From an uncultured Cetobacterium sp. (lineage in GTDB: Bacteria > Fusobacteriota > Fusobacteriia > Fusobacteriales > Fusobacteriaceae): DNA of 35,198 bases. Shown one piece after another: positions 24,875 through 32,477 of this stretch (positions within the stretch are counted from its first letter, which is position 1; each line of letters begins with the position of its first letter). Location of the stretch: positions 1-35,198 of the forward strand of contig NZ_CAMFHX010000027.1 of the NCBI RefSeq assembly GCF_945952365.1. Reading direction: 5' to 3'. The position numbers and the translations under genes were made by a program. Under the pieces are notes generated by a model. That model searched no databases and was not told the origin of the DNA. It was given only the letters and a program-made list of their open reading frames with translations.

Positions 24875-25717
24875 ATGATGAAAGTGGGAATTAGAGCTCA
24901 CGATATGGGAAACTACAATTTAGAGGATTTCTCATCACTTTTAAAAAAAATAACATCACTTGATGGACAATGTATGCAACTAGCTTTGGGGAAATCTTTT
25001 ATTAATTTTAAAGTTTCAAAAGAAAATCTTAATACTGATTTAGCTGGTTTTTTAAAAAATAATCTAACTGAAGAAAAAGTTAGACTTTCTGTTTTAGGTT
25101 GCTATATCAATATGGGAAATCCAGATAGAGAAAAAAGATATGCTGATATTGAGAAATTTAAATATCACCTTGAGTTTTCTAAAAATTTTGACAACTGTAT
25201 TGTTGGAACTGAAACTGGTTGTCTAACAACTGACTATACTTACACACCTTTAAATGACACTGAGGAAGCATTTAATACTTTCTTAGATACTTTAAAAGAG
25301 ATTGTTAGTCATGCTGAAAAAACTGGTACGTTTGTTGGTATTGAAGGAGTTAAAAAAGATATTATCTGTACTCCTGAAAAGATGGACTTAGCTCTAAAAG
25401 CTGTTCCCTCTGAAAATCTAAAGGTTATATTTGATCCAACTAACTATTTAGATATTACAAATTTCCAAAACCAAAAAGAGATTATCGAGAAAGCTTTTGA
25501 GCTTTTCTCTGACAAAATTCAGATTATCCATTTAAAGGATTTCTTAGTAGAGGATAATCGTCTTAAAGTCGTTCCTATTGGTCATGGAAACTTTGATATA
25601 AAAACTCTTTTAGAGTGTATAAAAAAATATAATTTAGATGTTGATATTCTTCTTGAAAATTCAACACCTGAAACAGCTAAAGAGTGTGTTAAGTTTATAA
25701 ATGAATCAAACATATAG
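24875..25717 (+). CDS. TIM-barrel sugar isomerase/epimerase-like protein
   Basis: 280-residue protein of the AP-endonuclease-2-like TIM-barrel superfamily (xylose isomerase-like). The usual metal-binding set is in order: E157 (VGIEGV), D187 (IFDPTNY), H219 (IIHLKDF) and E261 (LLENS). There is no signal peptide, so it is cytoplasmic. It sits inside the pectin arm, 11 bases after the PL2 gene and before the porin, so it should act on a pathway sugar. One option is a step on the unsaturated galacturonate branch (the KduI/DhuI position), since no isomerase of the known kinds is in the window. A role on galacturonate itself is also possible. Substrate not readable from sequence. Confidence 0.8.
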   Translation: MMKVGIRAHDMGNYNLEDFSSLLKKITSLDGQCMQLALGKSFINFKVSKENLNTDLAGFLKNNLTEEKVRLSVLGCYINMGNPDREKRYADIEKFKYHLEFSKNFDNCIVGTETGCLTTDYTYTPLNDTEEAFNTFLDTLKEIVSHAEKTGTFVGIEGVKKDIICTPEKMDLALKAVPSENLKVIFDPTNYLDITNFQNQKEIIEKAFELFSDKIQIIHLKDFLVEDNRLKVVPIGHGNFDIKTLLECIKKYNLDVDILLENSTPETAKECVKFINESNI

Positions 25718-25781
25718 ATAAAAAAGATTAAAACAAGATTAACTATTTAGTTTTCATTAAAATAAAAAGGGGGAGACTTAA

Positions 25782-26729
25782 ATGTCCAAAAAAATTATTT
25801 TATTATTAGCTAGTATTTTATCTGTAGGTGCATTTGCACACACAATCGAGTTCGGTTTCGAAAATGAGCAATATGATAGTAAGTACAATACCTCAGATGT
25901 ATTTATGCCTTATGTAAGTGGAAGTATTACACCTAAAAATTCCGCTTTAAAACTTGATTTTAAGTATCTTTATCAAGATCAATATGGAAAAGAAAGAGCA
26001 GAAGGAACAAATGCAAGATTTAAAACAAAAAGAGATAGATTTGAGATGTTTGTAAGTGGTTATAAATACAATAATGGAAACTTCACTTTATCTCCAAAAG
26101 TTGGATTTAGATATGAGCAGTGGGATATAAACGATAATAGTTCTAGTAGTCAAGCAAAAAGAACTTTAGGTTTAAGATTTTTCCCAGATATGACTTATAA
26201 ACTATCTGATACAACAAATCTATATCTAAGTGGATTTACTGGACCTGTTTTTGCTGAGGTTGATAAAAAATCAAGATTAGGAGAAGTTGGTTCTGAAACA
26301 TATAATAGCGATTGGTACCAAGAGGTTCAATTACTTGGAATTAGACATAGATTACCTAATAAAGACTCTGTTTGGGCTTCTATCTACAACGAATATAAAT
26401 ACTCTGAAGATTCTTCTGAATACATCCGTTGGCAACTTAGAGTTGGATACAACTGGAACGCTACTAGCAAATTAGCTATTAATCCATTTGCAAGATTTGA
26501 TCTTCATTACAACGAAGAAGATATCAAAAAAAATAGTAAAACATACAAGGATACAAGAGATAAAAATGAGACAAGACTTGGAACGACATTCAATTATAAA
26601 ATCGATCCTACTTTAACTTTTGTTGGTGAAGTTTACTGGCAAACAGCTATGCAAGAAGCATATAATGGAAGTTCATCTCCTGACAAAGATAGAATGTTCT
26701 ACAAACTTGGTTTAAGAAAATCATTCTAG
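25782..26729 (+). CDS. KdgM-like oligogalacturonate porin
   Basis: Outer-membrane beta-barrel. It has a signal peptide of 19 residues (cleavage after AFA), then alternating polar/hydrophobic strands rich in Tyr, Arg and Lys throughout the protein, and ends in KLGLRKSF with C-terminal Phe, the outer-membrane insertion signal. Blocks such as IEFGFENEQYDSKYNTSD and RHRLPNKDSVW resemble the KdgM family of oligogalacturonate-specific porins. At 315 residues it is longer than enterobacterial KdgM (about 236). It is last in the plus-strand pectin arm, 64 bases after the isomerase-like gene, behind AAGGGGG, and ends at a strong terminator. This gene also shows the organism is a diderm. Confidence 0.82.
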   Translation: MSKKIILLLASILSVGAFAHTIEFGFENEQYDSKYNTSDVFMPYVSGSITPKNSALKLDFKYLYQDQYGKERAEGTNARFKTKRDRFEMFVSGYKYNNGNFTLSPKVGFRYEQWDINDNSSSSQAKRTLGLRFFPDMTYKLSDTTNLYLSGFTGPVFAEVDKKSRLGEVGSETYNSDWYQEVQLLGIRHRLPNKDSVWASIYNEYKYSEDSSEYIRWQLRVGYNWNATSKLAINPFARFDLHYNEEDIKKNSKTYKDTRDKNETRLGTTFNYKIDPTLTFVGEVYWQTAMQEAYNGSSSPDKDRMFYKLGLRKSF

Positions 26730-26760
26730 TATAATTTTTTTCGTAAAATTCAGGCTTTTA

Positions 26761-26796
26761 AAATAAAAACCCCTCGTGCGAGGGGTTTTTATTTTA
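26761..26796. terminator. Bidirectional terminator
   Basis: AAAAACCCCTC pairs with GAGGGGTTTTT around GTGC, with A/T runs on both sides. It closes the plus-strand pectin arm and overlaps the stop codon of the convergent 124-residue gene. Confidence 0.95.
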
Positions 26797-27168
26797 ATGA
26801 ATTATTTTTTTTCCATTTTCTGTACCCTCTTTTGATAAAAGATGAGTCTTTTTATTCACTGCCATTTCTGCATATTTTTCAAGAATTGCTGGTAAGTCAG
26901 AATTTTCTACCAACTCTTTATAAACTGAATCATCAGCTATTTTTGAAGCTACTTTATACTTTACTTCACTATTTATATCGATTTCGAAATCACCACTAAA
27001 CTCTCCATATACAGGATCTAGGTTCGGTTCAATCTCTTTTACCATCTCCGCTACCACCATTGAAAATATTTTTTTTACCTCTTCAACTCCTTGTGCTTTA
27101 GACATTCTAACTTTATACTCTCCCCAATATTTAGAATCTACCTCTGAAAATGATTTTTTGTATCCCAT
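26794..27168 (-). CDS. Unrecognised small cytoplasmic protein, 124 residues
   Basis: A clear ribosome site GAGGAGG precedes the ATG, and the coding bias matches its neighbours, so the gene is probably real. The product is hydrophilic and mostly helical by eye, with acidic stretches (GEFSGDFEIDIN at about 59-70) and a lysine-rich tail. No signal peptide, membrane segment, cysteines or known motif. It is a single gene, closed by the shared terminator at 26761-26796. I do not recognise a family and cannot suggest a function. Confidence 0.75.
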   Translation of the reverse strand: MGYKKSFSEVDSKYWGEYKVRMSKAQGVEEVKKIFSMVVAEMVKEIEPNLDPVYGEFSGDFEIDINSEVKYKVASKIADDSVYKELVENSDLPAILEKYAEMAVNKKTHLLSKEGTENGKKIIH

Positions 27169-27265
27169 TTTTTACCTCCTCAACTCTAGTTTTTATAGGT
27201 TATATATCCCTATCTACTACAACTTATCATCGCTTCCTTTTTTCTTTTATTTTTTTAAATTCCTC

Positions 27266-27294
27266 TTGTCTTTATAGATTTAATTCTCTATAAT
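27266..27294 (+). promoter_or_regulatory. Promoter of the PP-loop ATPase gene
   Basis: TTGTCT (27266-27271) and a perfect TATAAT (27289-27294) are 17 bases apart, 35 bases before the start codon. Confidence 0.7.
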
Positions 27295-27329
27295 ATTGTC
27301 ATAATAGATTAAATTTTACGGAGGATTTT

Positions 27330-27977
27330 ATGGGTATAAAAGTTGTGGTTTCTTTTAGCGGGGGAAAAGATAGTATGTTATCTTTACATAAAGCAATCTC
27401 ACTTGGATATGAACCAATTGCTATTATGACAACAGTAAATAAAAATAAAGGTGAATCTTGGTTCCACGATATCTCAATAGAGCTTTTAAAACAAGTTTCT
27501 TTATCTACAAGTATTCCTTTACTAATTGTTGAATGTGAAGGTGATAACTATGAAGAAACATTTGAAAATGCATTAAGAAGTATGAAAACATTAGGAGCTG
27601 AAGCTTGTATTTTTGGTGATATTGATATAGAACACCATAGAAAATGGGGCGAAGATAGATGTAAAAACACAGAATTAAACTCTATTTTTCCTTTATGGCA
27701 AAAAAATAGAGAGGATTTAGTTAAAGAGTTTATTAATCTTGGATACAAAGCTATTATAAAAAAAGTTAACCTGAATAATTTAAGCTCTGAATTCTTAGGA
27801 CAAACTTTAAACTATGATCTTATCGAAAAAATAAAATCTACGGGTTCAGATGTTTGTGGTGAAAATGGAGAGTATCATACTTTCGTTTATAATGGACCTA
27901 TCTTCTCTAAAGAGATTTCATTTAAAAATACAAATAAAATCATCAATGAAAATACTCTTGTATTGGAACTTCTTTAA
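27330..27977 (+). CDS. PP-loop ATP pyrophosphatase, Dph6-related
   Basis: Adenine-nucleotide alpha-hydrolase-type protein of 215 residues, of the Dph6/MJ0570 group. The PP-loop SFSGGKDSMLS is at residues 8-18, and the group's conserved GDIDIEHHRKWGEDRCK (near 95-111) and GENGEYHTFVYNGP near the C-terminus are present. In archaea and eukaryotes this fold amidates diphthine on elongation factor 2; bacteria lack diphthamide, so here it must act on another carboxyl substrate, which is unknown. Some annotations link bacterial members to cobalamin or other cofactor salvage; nothing around this gene supports that. ATG behind GGAGG. A single-gene unit with promoter and terminator. Confidence 0.85.
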   Translation: MGIKVVVSFSGGKDSMLSLHKAISLGYEPIAIMTTVNKNKGESWFHDISIELLKQVSLSTSIPLLIVECEGDNYEETFENALRSMKTLGAEACIFGDIDIEHHRKWGEDRCKNTELNSIFPLWQKNREDLVKEFINLGYKAIIKKVNLNNLSSEFLGQTLNYDLIEKIKSTGSDVCGENGEYHTFVYNGPIFSKEISFKNTNKIINENTLVLELL

Positions 27978-28021
27978 TATATTATATATTAAATATATTA
28001 ATTATAAATTTAGTATATGAC

Positions 28022-28056
28022 AAATATACAGCATCAATATGCTGTATATTTTTTTT
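28022..28056 (+). terminator. Terminator of the PP-loop ATPase gene
   Basis: AAATATACAGCAT (28022-28034) pairs with ATGCTGTATATTT (28039-28051) around CAAT, followed by a T-run. Confidence 0.85.
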
Positions 28057-28060
28057 ATAT

Positions 28061-28089
28061 TTGTATAATTAACAATGTTTTTGTACAAT
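28061..28089 (+). promoter_or_regulatory. Promoter of gltS
   Basis: TTGTAT (28061-28066) and TACAAT (28084-28089) are 17 bases apart, right after the preceding terminator and about 46 bases before the start codon. Confidence 0.5.
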
Positions 28090-28134
28090 AAACAAGACAA
28101 AACGTTTCAAATAAATTCTTCAAGGAGGAAGTTT

Positions 28135-29331
28135 ATGTTCACACACACATTTAACATGGCAGAGACTTTGGCTATAGCAGTTTGTTTATTATTAATAGGA
28201 CGATGGATAAAAAATAAAATCTATTTTTTTGAAAAATTTTTCATTCCAGCTCCTGTTATAGGCGGCGTTATTTTTTCTATTTTTTCTTTAATTGGTTATA
28301 ATTCTCAACTTTTCGTATTTAGTTTCGATGGTTCGCTAAAGGATCTTTTAATGGTTGCTTTTTTCACTACAATCGGATTTTTAGCAAGCTTACGTATGCT
28401 AAAAAAAGGTGGTGTTCAAGTTTTTACATTTTTATTGGTCGCAATCATTCTTGTGGTTATACAAAATGTAGTTGGAGTATCTTTAGCTAAAGTTTTTAAT
28501 CTAAATCCACTTATTGGTATTGCTGCTGGCTCTGTTCCTCTTACTGGTGGTCACGGTACCTCTGGTGCTTTTGGTCCTGTGCTTGAAGCTGCAGGTGCTA
28601 CTGGTGCTATGTCTGTTTCTATTGCATCAGCTACTTTTGGTCTTGTTGCTGGATGTCTTATAGGTGGTCCAGTTGGGAAAAAGTTAATGCTTAAACATAA
28701 TCTTTCATCTCCTAAAGAAGAAGAATTTATTCTTTCAGAGGATGAAACTTCAAATGAAAATAAACTTAACTTAAATGAAGATCTTTTATTTAAAGGTATT
28801 GTTTATATAGTTTTAGCTATGGGAATTGGTGGATTCATTACTCCTTTAGCTAAAAATTTAGGAATTGTTCTTCCTGTATATATCGGTCCTATGATTGTTG
28901 CTGCAATCCTTCGGAATATTACTGATGCTTCTAAAATTGAAATACCTTTAAGTGCAATAAATACAGTGGGAAATATTGCCTTACAACTATTTTTAGCTAT
29001 GGCTTTAATGTCTATGAGATTATGGGAATTAGCAGCTTTAGCAGTTCCTTTAGTAGCTATTCTTTTAGCACAAAAAATTGTAATGGCTTTATATGCATAT
29101 TTTGTTACATTTAGAGTGATGGGAAAAGATTATGACGCTGCTGTTATGGCTGTAGGACATTGTGGATTTGGAATGGGAGCTACTCCTAATGCTATGGCTA
29201 ATATGGAATCTTTTACAGCTGCTAATGGTCCTTCTCCAACTGCATTCTTCGCCTTACCACTAGTTGGATCTTTATTTATTGATTTTGTTAATGCATCTAT
29301 TATAACTATTTTTATCAATATGCTTTCTTAA
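28135..29331 (+). CDS. gltS: Sodium/glutamate symporter
   Basis: Inner-membrane Na+/glutamate symporter of the GltS (ESS) family. The start is the ATG at 28135, behind AAGGAGG; in-frame codons upstream are non-coding. 398 residues, about ten to twelve helices in two repeats. The re-entrant loops typical of the family are visible as GSVPLTGGHGTSGAFGP (in parts near 145-160) and GHCGFGMGATPNAMAN in the second half. With glutaminase in the same window, glutamate handling is well represented, but the two genes are 17 kb apart and not linked. Confidence 0.93.
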   Translation: MFTHTFNMAETLAIAVCLLLIGRWIKNKIYFFEKFFIPAPVIGGVIFSIFSLIGYNSQLFVFSFDGSLKDLLMVAFFTTIGFLASLRMLKKGGVQVFTFLLVAIILVVIQNVVGVSLAKVFNLNPLIGIAAGSVPLTGGHGTSGAFGPVLEAAGATGAMSVSIASATFGLVAGCLIGGPVGKKLMLKHNLSSPKEEEFILSEDETSNENKLNLNEDLLFKGIVYIVLAMGIGGFITPLAKNLGIVLPVYIGPMIVAAILRNITDASKIEIPLSAINTVGNIALQLFLAMALMSMRLWELAALAVPLVAILLAQKIVMALYAYFVTFRVMGKDYDAAVMAVGHCGFGMGATPNAMANMESFTAANGPSPTAFFALPLVGSLFIDFVNASIITIFINMLS

Positions 29332-29339
29332 ACATATTT

Positions 29340-29379
29340 ATAAGAAAAGGAGAGTCTGATTTGACTCTCCTTTTCTTAT
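29340..29379. terminator. Bidirectional terminator
   Basis: ATAAGAAAAGGAGAGTC (29340-29356) pairs perfectly with 29363-29379 around TGATTT. It lies between gltS and the convergent exported-protein gene. Confidence 0.93.
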
Positions 29380-29380
29380 A

Positions 29381-29788
29381 TTACTGATTCACAACTATTC
29401 TAGTTCCATCCGCCATCTCTAAAATCTGACTTCTCTGATCTGAATATATAATTCTAGCTCCTGAAACTCTTCCATTACTATACCCTTGATTATAATTTTG
29501 TTGAATAGGTCTTGGATTTTCATATAAATATCCTGGGGCAGTTATATTAGAATATTTTCTGTTTGCATTTTCTATTACTGCCTGTCTTTCATATCCTCTA
29601 CGAATCTGTGTGTCTAATCTCCTTAAATCTTGTTGATGTCTATATTCACTTTGGTTGTATTGCGATCCTAGTATTAGAGCAGATCCAGTTACTATAGCAG
29701 CCCTTGCACCACCGTCTAATCCTCCCCACCAGCTTGCGTAGCTTAATGACGATATTAAAAGCAGTAACGATAGTATAGCCTTCTTCAT
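29381..29788 (-). CDS. Small exported protein of unknown function, 135 residues
   Basis: The start is the ATG at 29788, eight bases behind AAGGAG; a GTG three codons upstream overlaps that site. A Sec signal peptide covers about residues 1-18 (MKK, then a leucine-rich core, cleavage after SYA). The mature part begins SWWGGLDGGARAAIV, with Gly/Ala spacing that could form one amphipathic or membrane-touching helix. A Gln/Arg/Tyr-rich middle follows, and the end is EMADGTRIVVNQ. It resembles the many small periplasmic or surface proteins of diderms with a glycine-zipper-like start, but I do not recognise a family. No lipobox. Confidence 0.75.
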   Translation of the reverse strand: MKKAILSLLLLISSLSYASWWGGLDGGARAAIVTGSALILGSQYNQSEYRHQQDLRRLDTQIRRGYERQAVIENANRKYSNITAPGYLYENPRPIQQNYNQGYSNGRVSGARIIYSDQRSQILEMADGTRIVVNQ

Positions 29789-29945
29789 CTTTATCACTCC
29801 TTAAATTTTTGATAACATATTATAAATGGTTTTACAACAAAAAGCAACTTTTGTATATTTTTTTAGATGATTACTGTGGTATAATCTAAATTATATTTTT
29901 TACAAAATAAACTTATATCATAAACGTCTTAAAACAAAAATTATG

Positions 29946-29966
29946 TTTTTGGCCATTGATGATGTA
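29946..29966. promoter_or_regulatory. Conserved motif, copy A (TTTTTGGCCATT ... TGTA)
   Basis: TTTTTGGCCATT, then two variable bases, TG, one variable base and TGTA. The same pattern recurs at 31661-31681 with 18 of 21 bases equal. This copy lies about 70-90 bases upstream of the predicted start of the ybaK transcript, in an otherwise empty 279-base gap (29798-30076). Function unknown; possibly a regulator site. Confidence 0.35.
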
Positions 29967-30001
29967 TTCTTTCACACAAAAACTTTTAGAGTCATAAAAG
30001 C

Positions 30002-30030
30002 TTGTCTTAAAATTTATGTAAAAATATACT
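30002..30030 (+). promoter_or_regulatory. Promoter of the ybaK-AEC pair
   Basis: TTGTCT (30002-30007) and TATACT (30025-30030) are 17 bases apart. Transcription would start near 30037, 40 bases before the start codon. Confidence 0.6.
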
Positions 30031-30076
30031 ATACAACATAGAAGGACAAAAACGAAATTTTAAAAAAGGAGTAACT

Positions 30077-30556
30077 ATGTCTATCAAAAAAACTAATGCT
30101 ATGAGAGAACTCGATAAAGCTAAGATAAACTATGATATTATTGAATATAAAGTTGATGAAAATGAATTAGGTGCAATCAATGTAGCAGCTAAAACAGGCA
30201 ATGATATTACAAAAGTTTTTAAAACTCTAGCTATTACAAATAATAACGAGGATCTATTTATTGTTTGCATCCCTGGAAGTGATGAAGTTGATTTAAAAAA
30301 AGTAGCTTCTATCGTTAATTCAAAAAAAGTTGAAATGCTCGAGCTCAATAAATTAAAAGAAAAAACAGGTTATATAAGAGGAGGCTGTTCTCCCATTGCT
30401 ATAAAAAAAAGACATCAATCTCTAATACATGAAAGTTGCTTAGATAAAGATTTTATACTTATAAGTGGTGGACAAAAAGGGCTTCAAATAAAAATAGATC
30501 CAAAAGATTTAATTAAATTTCTCAAAATGAAAACTACTAATCTTATAGTTGAATAA
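30077..30556 (+). CDS. ybaK: Cys-tRNA(Pro)/Cys-tRNA(Cys) deacylase, YbaK/EbsC type
   Basis: Trans-editing enzyme that clears cysteine wrongly loaded on tRNA-Pro by prolyl-tRNA synthetase. 159 residues, the whole being one YbaK/ProRS-INS domain. Typical parts are YKVDENELGAINVAAKTGN (in part, near 25-43), the lysine in VFKTL (K53 or close by), CIPGSDEVDLKKVA (near 72-86), GYIRGGCSPIAIKK (near 96-110) and ISGGQKGLQIKIDP near the end. Cytoplasmic. ATG behind AAAGGAG. It is first of two genes; the AEC carrier follows after 15 bases. Confidence 0.92.
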   Translation: MSIKKTNAMRELDKAKINYDIIEYKVDENELGAINVAAKTGNDITKVFKTLAITNNNEDLFIVCIPGSDEVDLKKVASIVNSKKVEMLELNKLKEKTGYIRGGCSPIAIKKRHQSLIHESCLDKDFILISGGQKGLQIKIDPKDLIKFLKMKTTNLIVE

Positions 30557-30571
30557 TAGGAGTGAAAATCA

Positions 30572-31600
30572 ATGAATACAACAACTACACTTATCTCTGT
30601 ATTGTCAGACCAAAATATCATAGGCGTTATGTCTTCATCTATCTCTATCATGGTATTAGGTTTCTATTTAGGAAAAACTGAAAAAGTTAAAAGTTCTTTT
30701 TCTATTCCATTAGGAGAAATTATTTTATCTCTTTCTATTCCAGCATTATCATTCAATGCTTTTATGAAAGATTTTGATAAAACTACATTTTCAAATGGTT
30801 TAAATATTTTAATTTGGAGTTTTCTTATCCATTTTATTTTAATTTGGACAGGACAACTATTTTATAAAAATCTGGATTCAGAAAAACAACTGACACTAAA
30901 AATGATGTCTGTTTTTGGAGGAATAACTGTTTTTGGTATTCCTATTGTACAAGCTTTATATGGTGATTTAGGGATAATATATTCCTCGATTTTTTCTATT
31001 CCTTATAGAATACTACTTTATTCATATGGTTTTATTAAAATGTCTGGTGTTAAAATGGATAAGAAAAATATAAAATCAATGATTTTTAATCCGGTTATTT
31101 TAGCTACTTTTCTAGGATTATTTATATGGATATTTCAAGAGTATCTTCCTCAGGTAAACACAAGTGGACAGAATTACGCATTTTTAAGGATTGATAAAAC
31201 TGCATTTTGGTTATATAAACCTCTTAGTTTCCTTGCTAGTCTATGCTCTCCTTTAGCTTGGTTAGCTGCTGGATTAAAGTTATCTGAACTTTCTATTAAA
31301 GAATCATTCAAAAGTAAGGTTGCTTGGCAATTCTCTATTGTAAAAACAGTTTTTATTCCAATTTTTATTCTAGCGATTATCTACATATTTAATCTATTTG
31401 GAATATTGACTCTTTCAAAAGAAAGTCTAGGAGTCATTATTGTCATGATGGGAACTCCTACTGCATCAGTTATTATAGCTTACTCTTTAAAATATAATAG
31501 AGAACCACTTCTTACTTCTAGTTGCTCTCTTTTATCAACAATATTTAGTTTATTTACAATTCCAGTTCTTGTTGCTTTCTTAAATTTATTAAAATTTTAA
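30572..31600 (+). CDS. AEC-family carrier
   Basis: Membrane transporter of the auxin efflux carrier superfamily, 342 residues with about ten helices in two halves of five. The first half has PLGEIILSLSIPALSFNAF around residue 47, and the second half MGTPTASVIIAYS around residue 290, the paired proline-crossover type of motif. Bacterial members often carry malate, malonate or other organic acids, or are annotated simply as permeases; the substrate is not visible here. Behind AGGAG, 15 bases after ybaK, so co-transcribed. Confidence 0.88.
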   Translation: MNTTTTLISVLSDQNIIGVMSSSISIMVLGFYLGKTEKVKSSFSIPLGEIILSLSIPALSFNAFMKDFDKTTFSNGLNILIWSFLIHFILIWTGQLFYKNLDSEKQLTLKMMSVFGGITVFGIPIVQALYGDLGIIYSSIFSIPYRILLYSYGFIKMSGVKMDKKNIKSMIFNPVILATFLGLFIWIFQEYLPQVNTSGQNYAFLRIDKTAFWLYKPLSFLASLCSPLAWLAAGLKLSELSIKESFKSKVAWQFSIVKTVFIPIFILAIIYIFNLFGILTLSKESLGVIIVMMGTPTASVIIAYSLKYNREPLLTSSCSLLSTIFSLFTIPVLVAFLNLLKF

Positions 31601-31605
31601 TAAAT

Positions 31606-31627
31606 TCCCCCTAAAATACTAGGGGGA
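31606..31627 (+). terminator. Possible weak terminator after the AEC gene
   Basis: TCCCCCTA (31606-31613) pairs with TAGGGGGA (31620-31627) around AAATAC. Only GTTTC follows, not a proper T-run, so it may be a partial terminator or an mRNA 3' stabiliser. Confidence 0.55.
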
Positions 31628-31660
31628 GTTTCAAAAGTAACCTTTTATATTGTATATAGA

Positions 31661-31681
31661 TTTTTGGCCATTTGTGTTGTA
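31661..31681. promoter_or_regulatory. Conserved motif, copy B (TTTTTGGCCATT ... TGTA)
   Basis: Second copy of the motif at 29946-29966, here 50 bases before the DUF218 gene. It may overlap that gene's promoter; the TGTA continues into TAGAAT, a -10-like hexamer (31680-31685). Confidence 0.35.
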
Positions 31682-31730
31682 GAATAATTCTAATAATTCA
31701 ATCTTTAGAAAAATTTTATTGGAGGTTTTT

Positions 31731-32477
31731 ATGATTTTATTTAATATTTTAATTCATTTTTTTATTTTATGCTTTTTCTATCTTTATAAACAAAAATTTC
31801 CATCTTCATTTTTTATAAATATAGCTTTTTGTTTCTATATTTTTATTTGCTTTTATATATTCTTTATTTCAAAACAAAATAAATTTATAAAAAACTTTAT
31901 TAAGATGCTAACTTTTATTTTTAGTGCTGTTTTTATTTTCACCTTAGGTACTATTATTTCTGATATCCATAATTCTAAAAGTGAAAAAATAAAAAATGAG
32001 TATGTTATAATTTTAGGAGCGGGTTTACGTGGAACTGAGCCAAAAACAATTTTGAAATATCGATTAAATAAAGCTATCAAGTATTATAAAAAATATCCTG
32101 ATACTATTTTTATTGTTTCAGGTGGACAGGGTAAAGATGAGATTATTTCTGAAAGTAAAGCTATGAAAAACTATCTTTTAAAAGCTTCTATTCCTAATAA
32201 AAATATTATTGAAGAAAATAAATCTAATACAACACTGGAGAATCTTTTATTTTCTCAAAAACTTATTCCTAAAAATTTATACTCAGTAGGAGTTATTAGT
32301 AATGATTTTCATATGTATCGTGTTAAATTTTTTGCAAAAAATATAGGTTTTAAATTGAATCCTATCTATGCAGATACTCCCAATAAGAGCAAAGTCAGTA
32401 TGTTTCTTAGAGAGACCCTTGCTGTAATATATTATAAAGTAAAAATGACCCTTGAAAAATGGTCATTTACTTTATAA
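31731..32477 (+). CDS. YdcF/SanA-like DUF218 membrane protein
   Basis: 248 residues; the ATG at 31731 lies six bases after GGAGG, and a TTG within that site is rejected. The first about 85 residues are strongly hydrophobic, giving three or four helices rich in Phe. The DUF218 domain follows: VIILGAGLRG (near 94-103), KYRLNKAIKYY, IFIVSGGQG (near 128-136), ESKAMKNYL and SNTTLENLLF. Proteins of this family (SanA, ElyC, YdcF) are tied to the cell envelope, for example lipid-linked precursor use. The exact role here is unknown. Its 3' end overlaps the convergent lipoprotein gene by 11 bases. Confidence 0.85.
   Translation: MILFNILIHFFILCFFYLYKQKFPSSFFINIAFCFYIFICFYIFFISKQNKFIKNFIKMLTFIFSAVFIFTLGTIISDIHNSKSEKIKNEYVIILGAGLRGTEPKTILKYRLNKAIKYYKKYPDTIFIVSGGQGKDEIISESKAMKNYLLKASIPNKNIIEENKSNTTLENLLFSQKLIPKNLYSVGVISNDFHMYRVKFFAKNIGFKLNPIYADTPNKSKVSMFLRETLAVIYYKVKMTLEKWSFTL
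32433..32477. terminator. Terminator-like hairpin inside two gene ends
   Basis: TTATAAAGTAAAAATGACC (32432-32450) pairs with GGTCATTTACTTTATAA (32461-32477), with one bulged A, around a 10-base loop. It lies within the last codons of the DUF218 gene and includes the stop of the convergent gene. AT-rich ends could serve as T-runs in both directions. Confidence 0.65.

Noticed and set aside
26287..26475. Open frame on the plus strand inside the porin gene
   Set aside because: Out of frame with a protein that has signal peptide and C-terminal Phe; no ribosome site.
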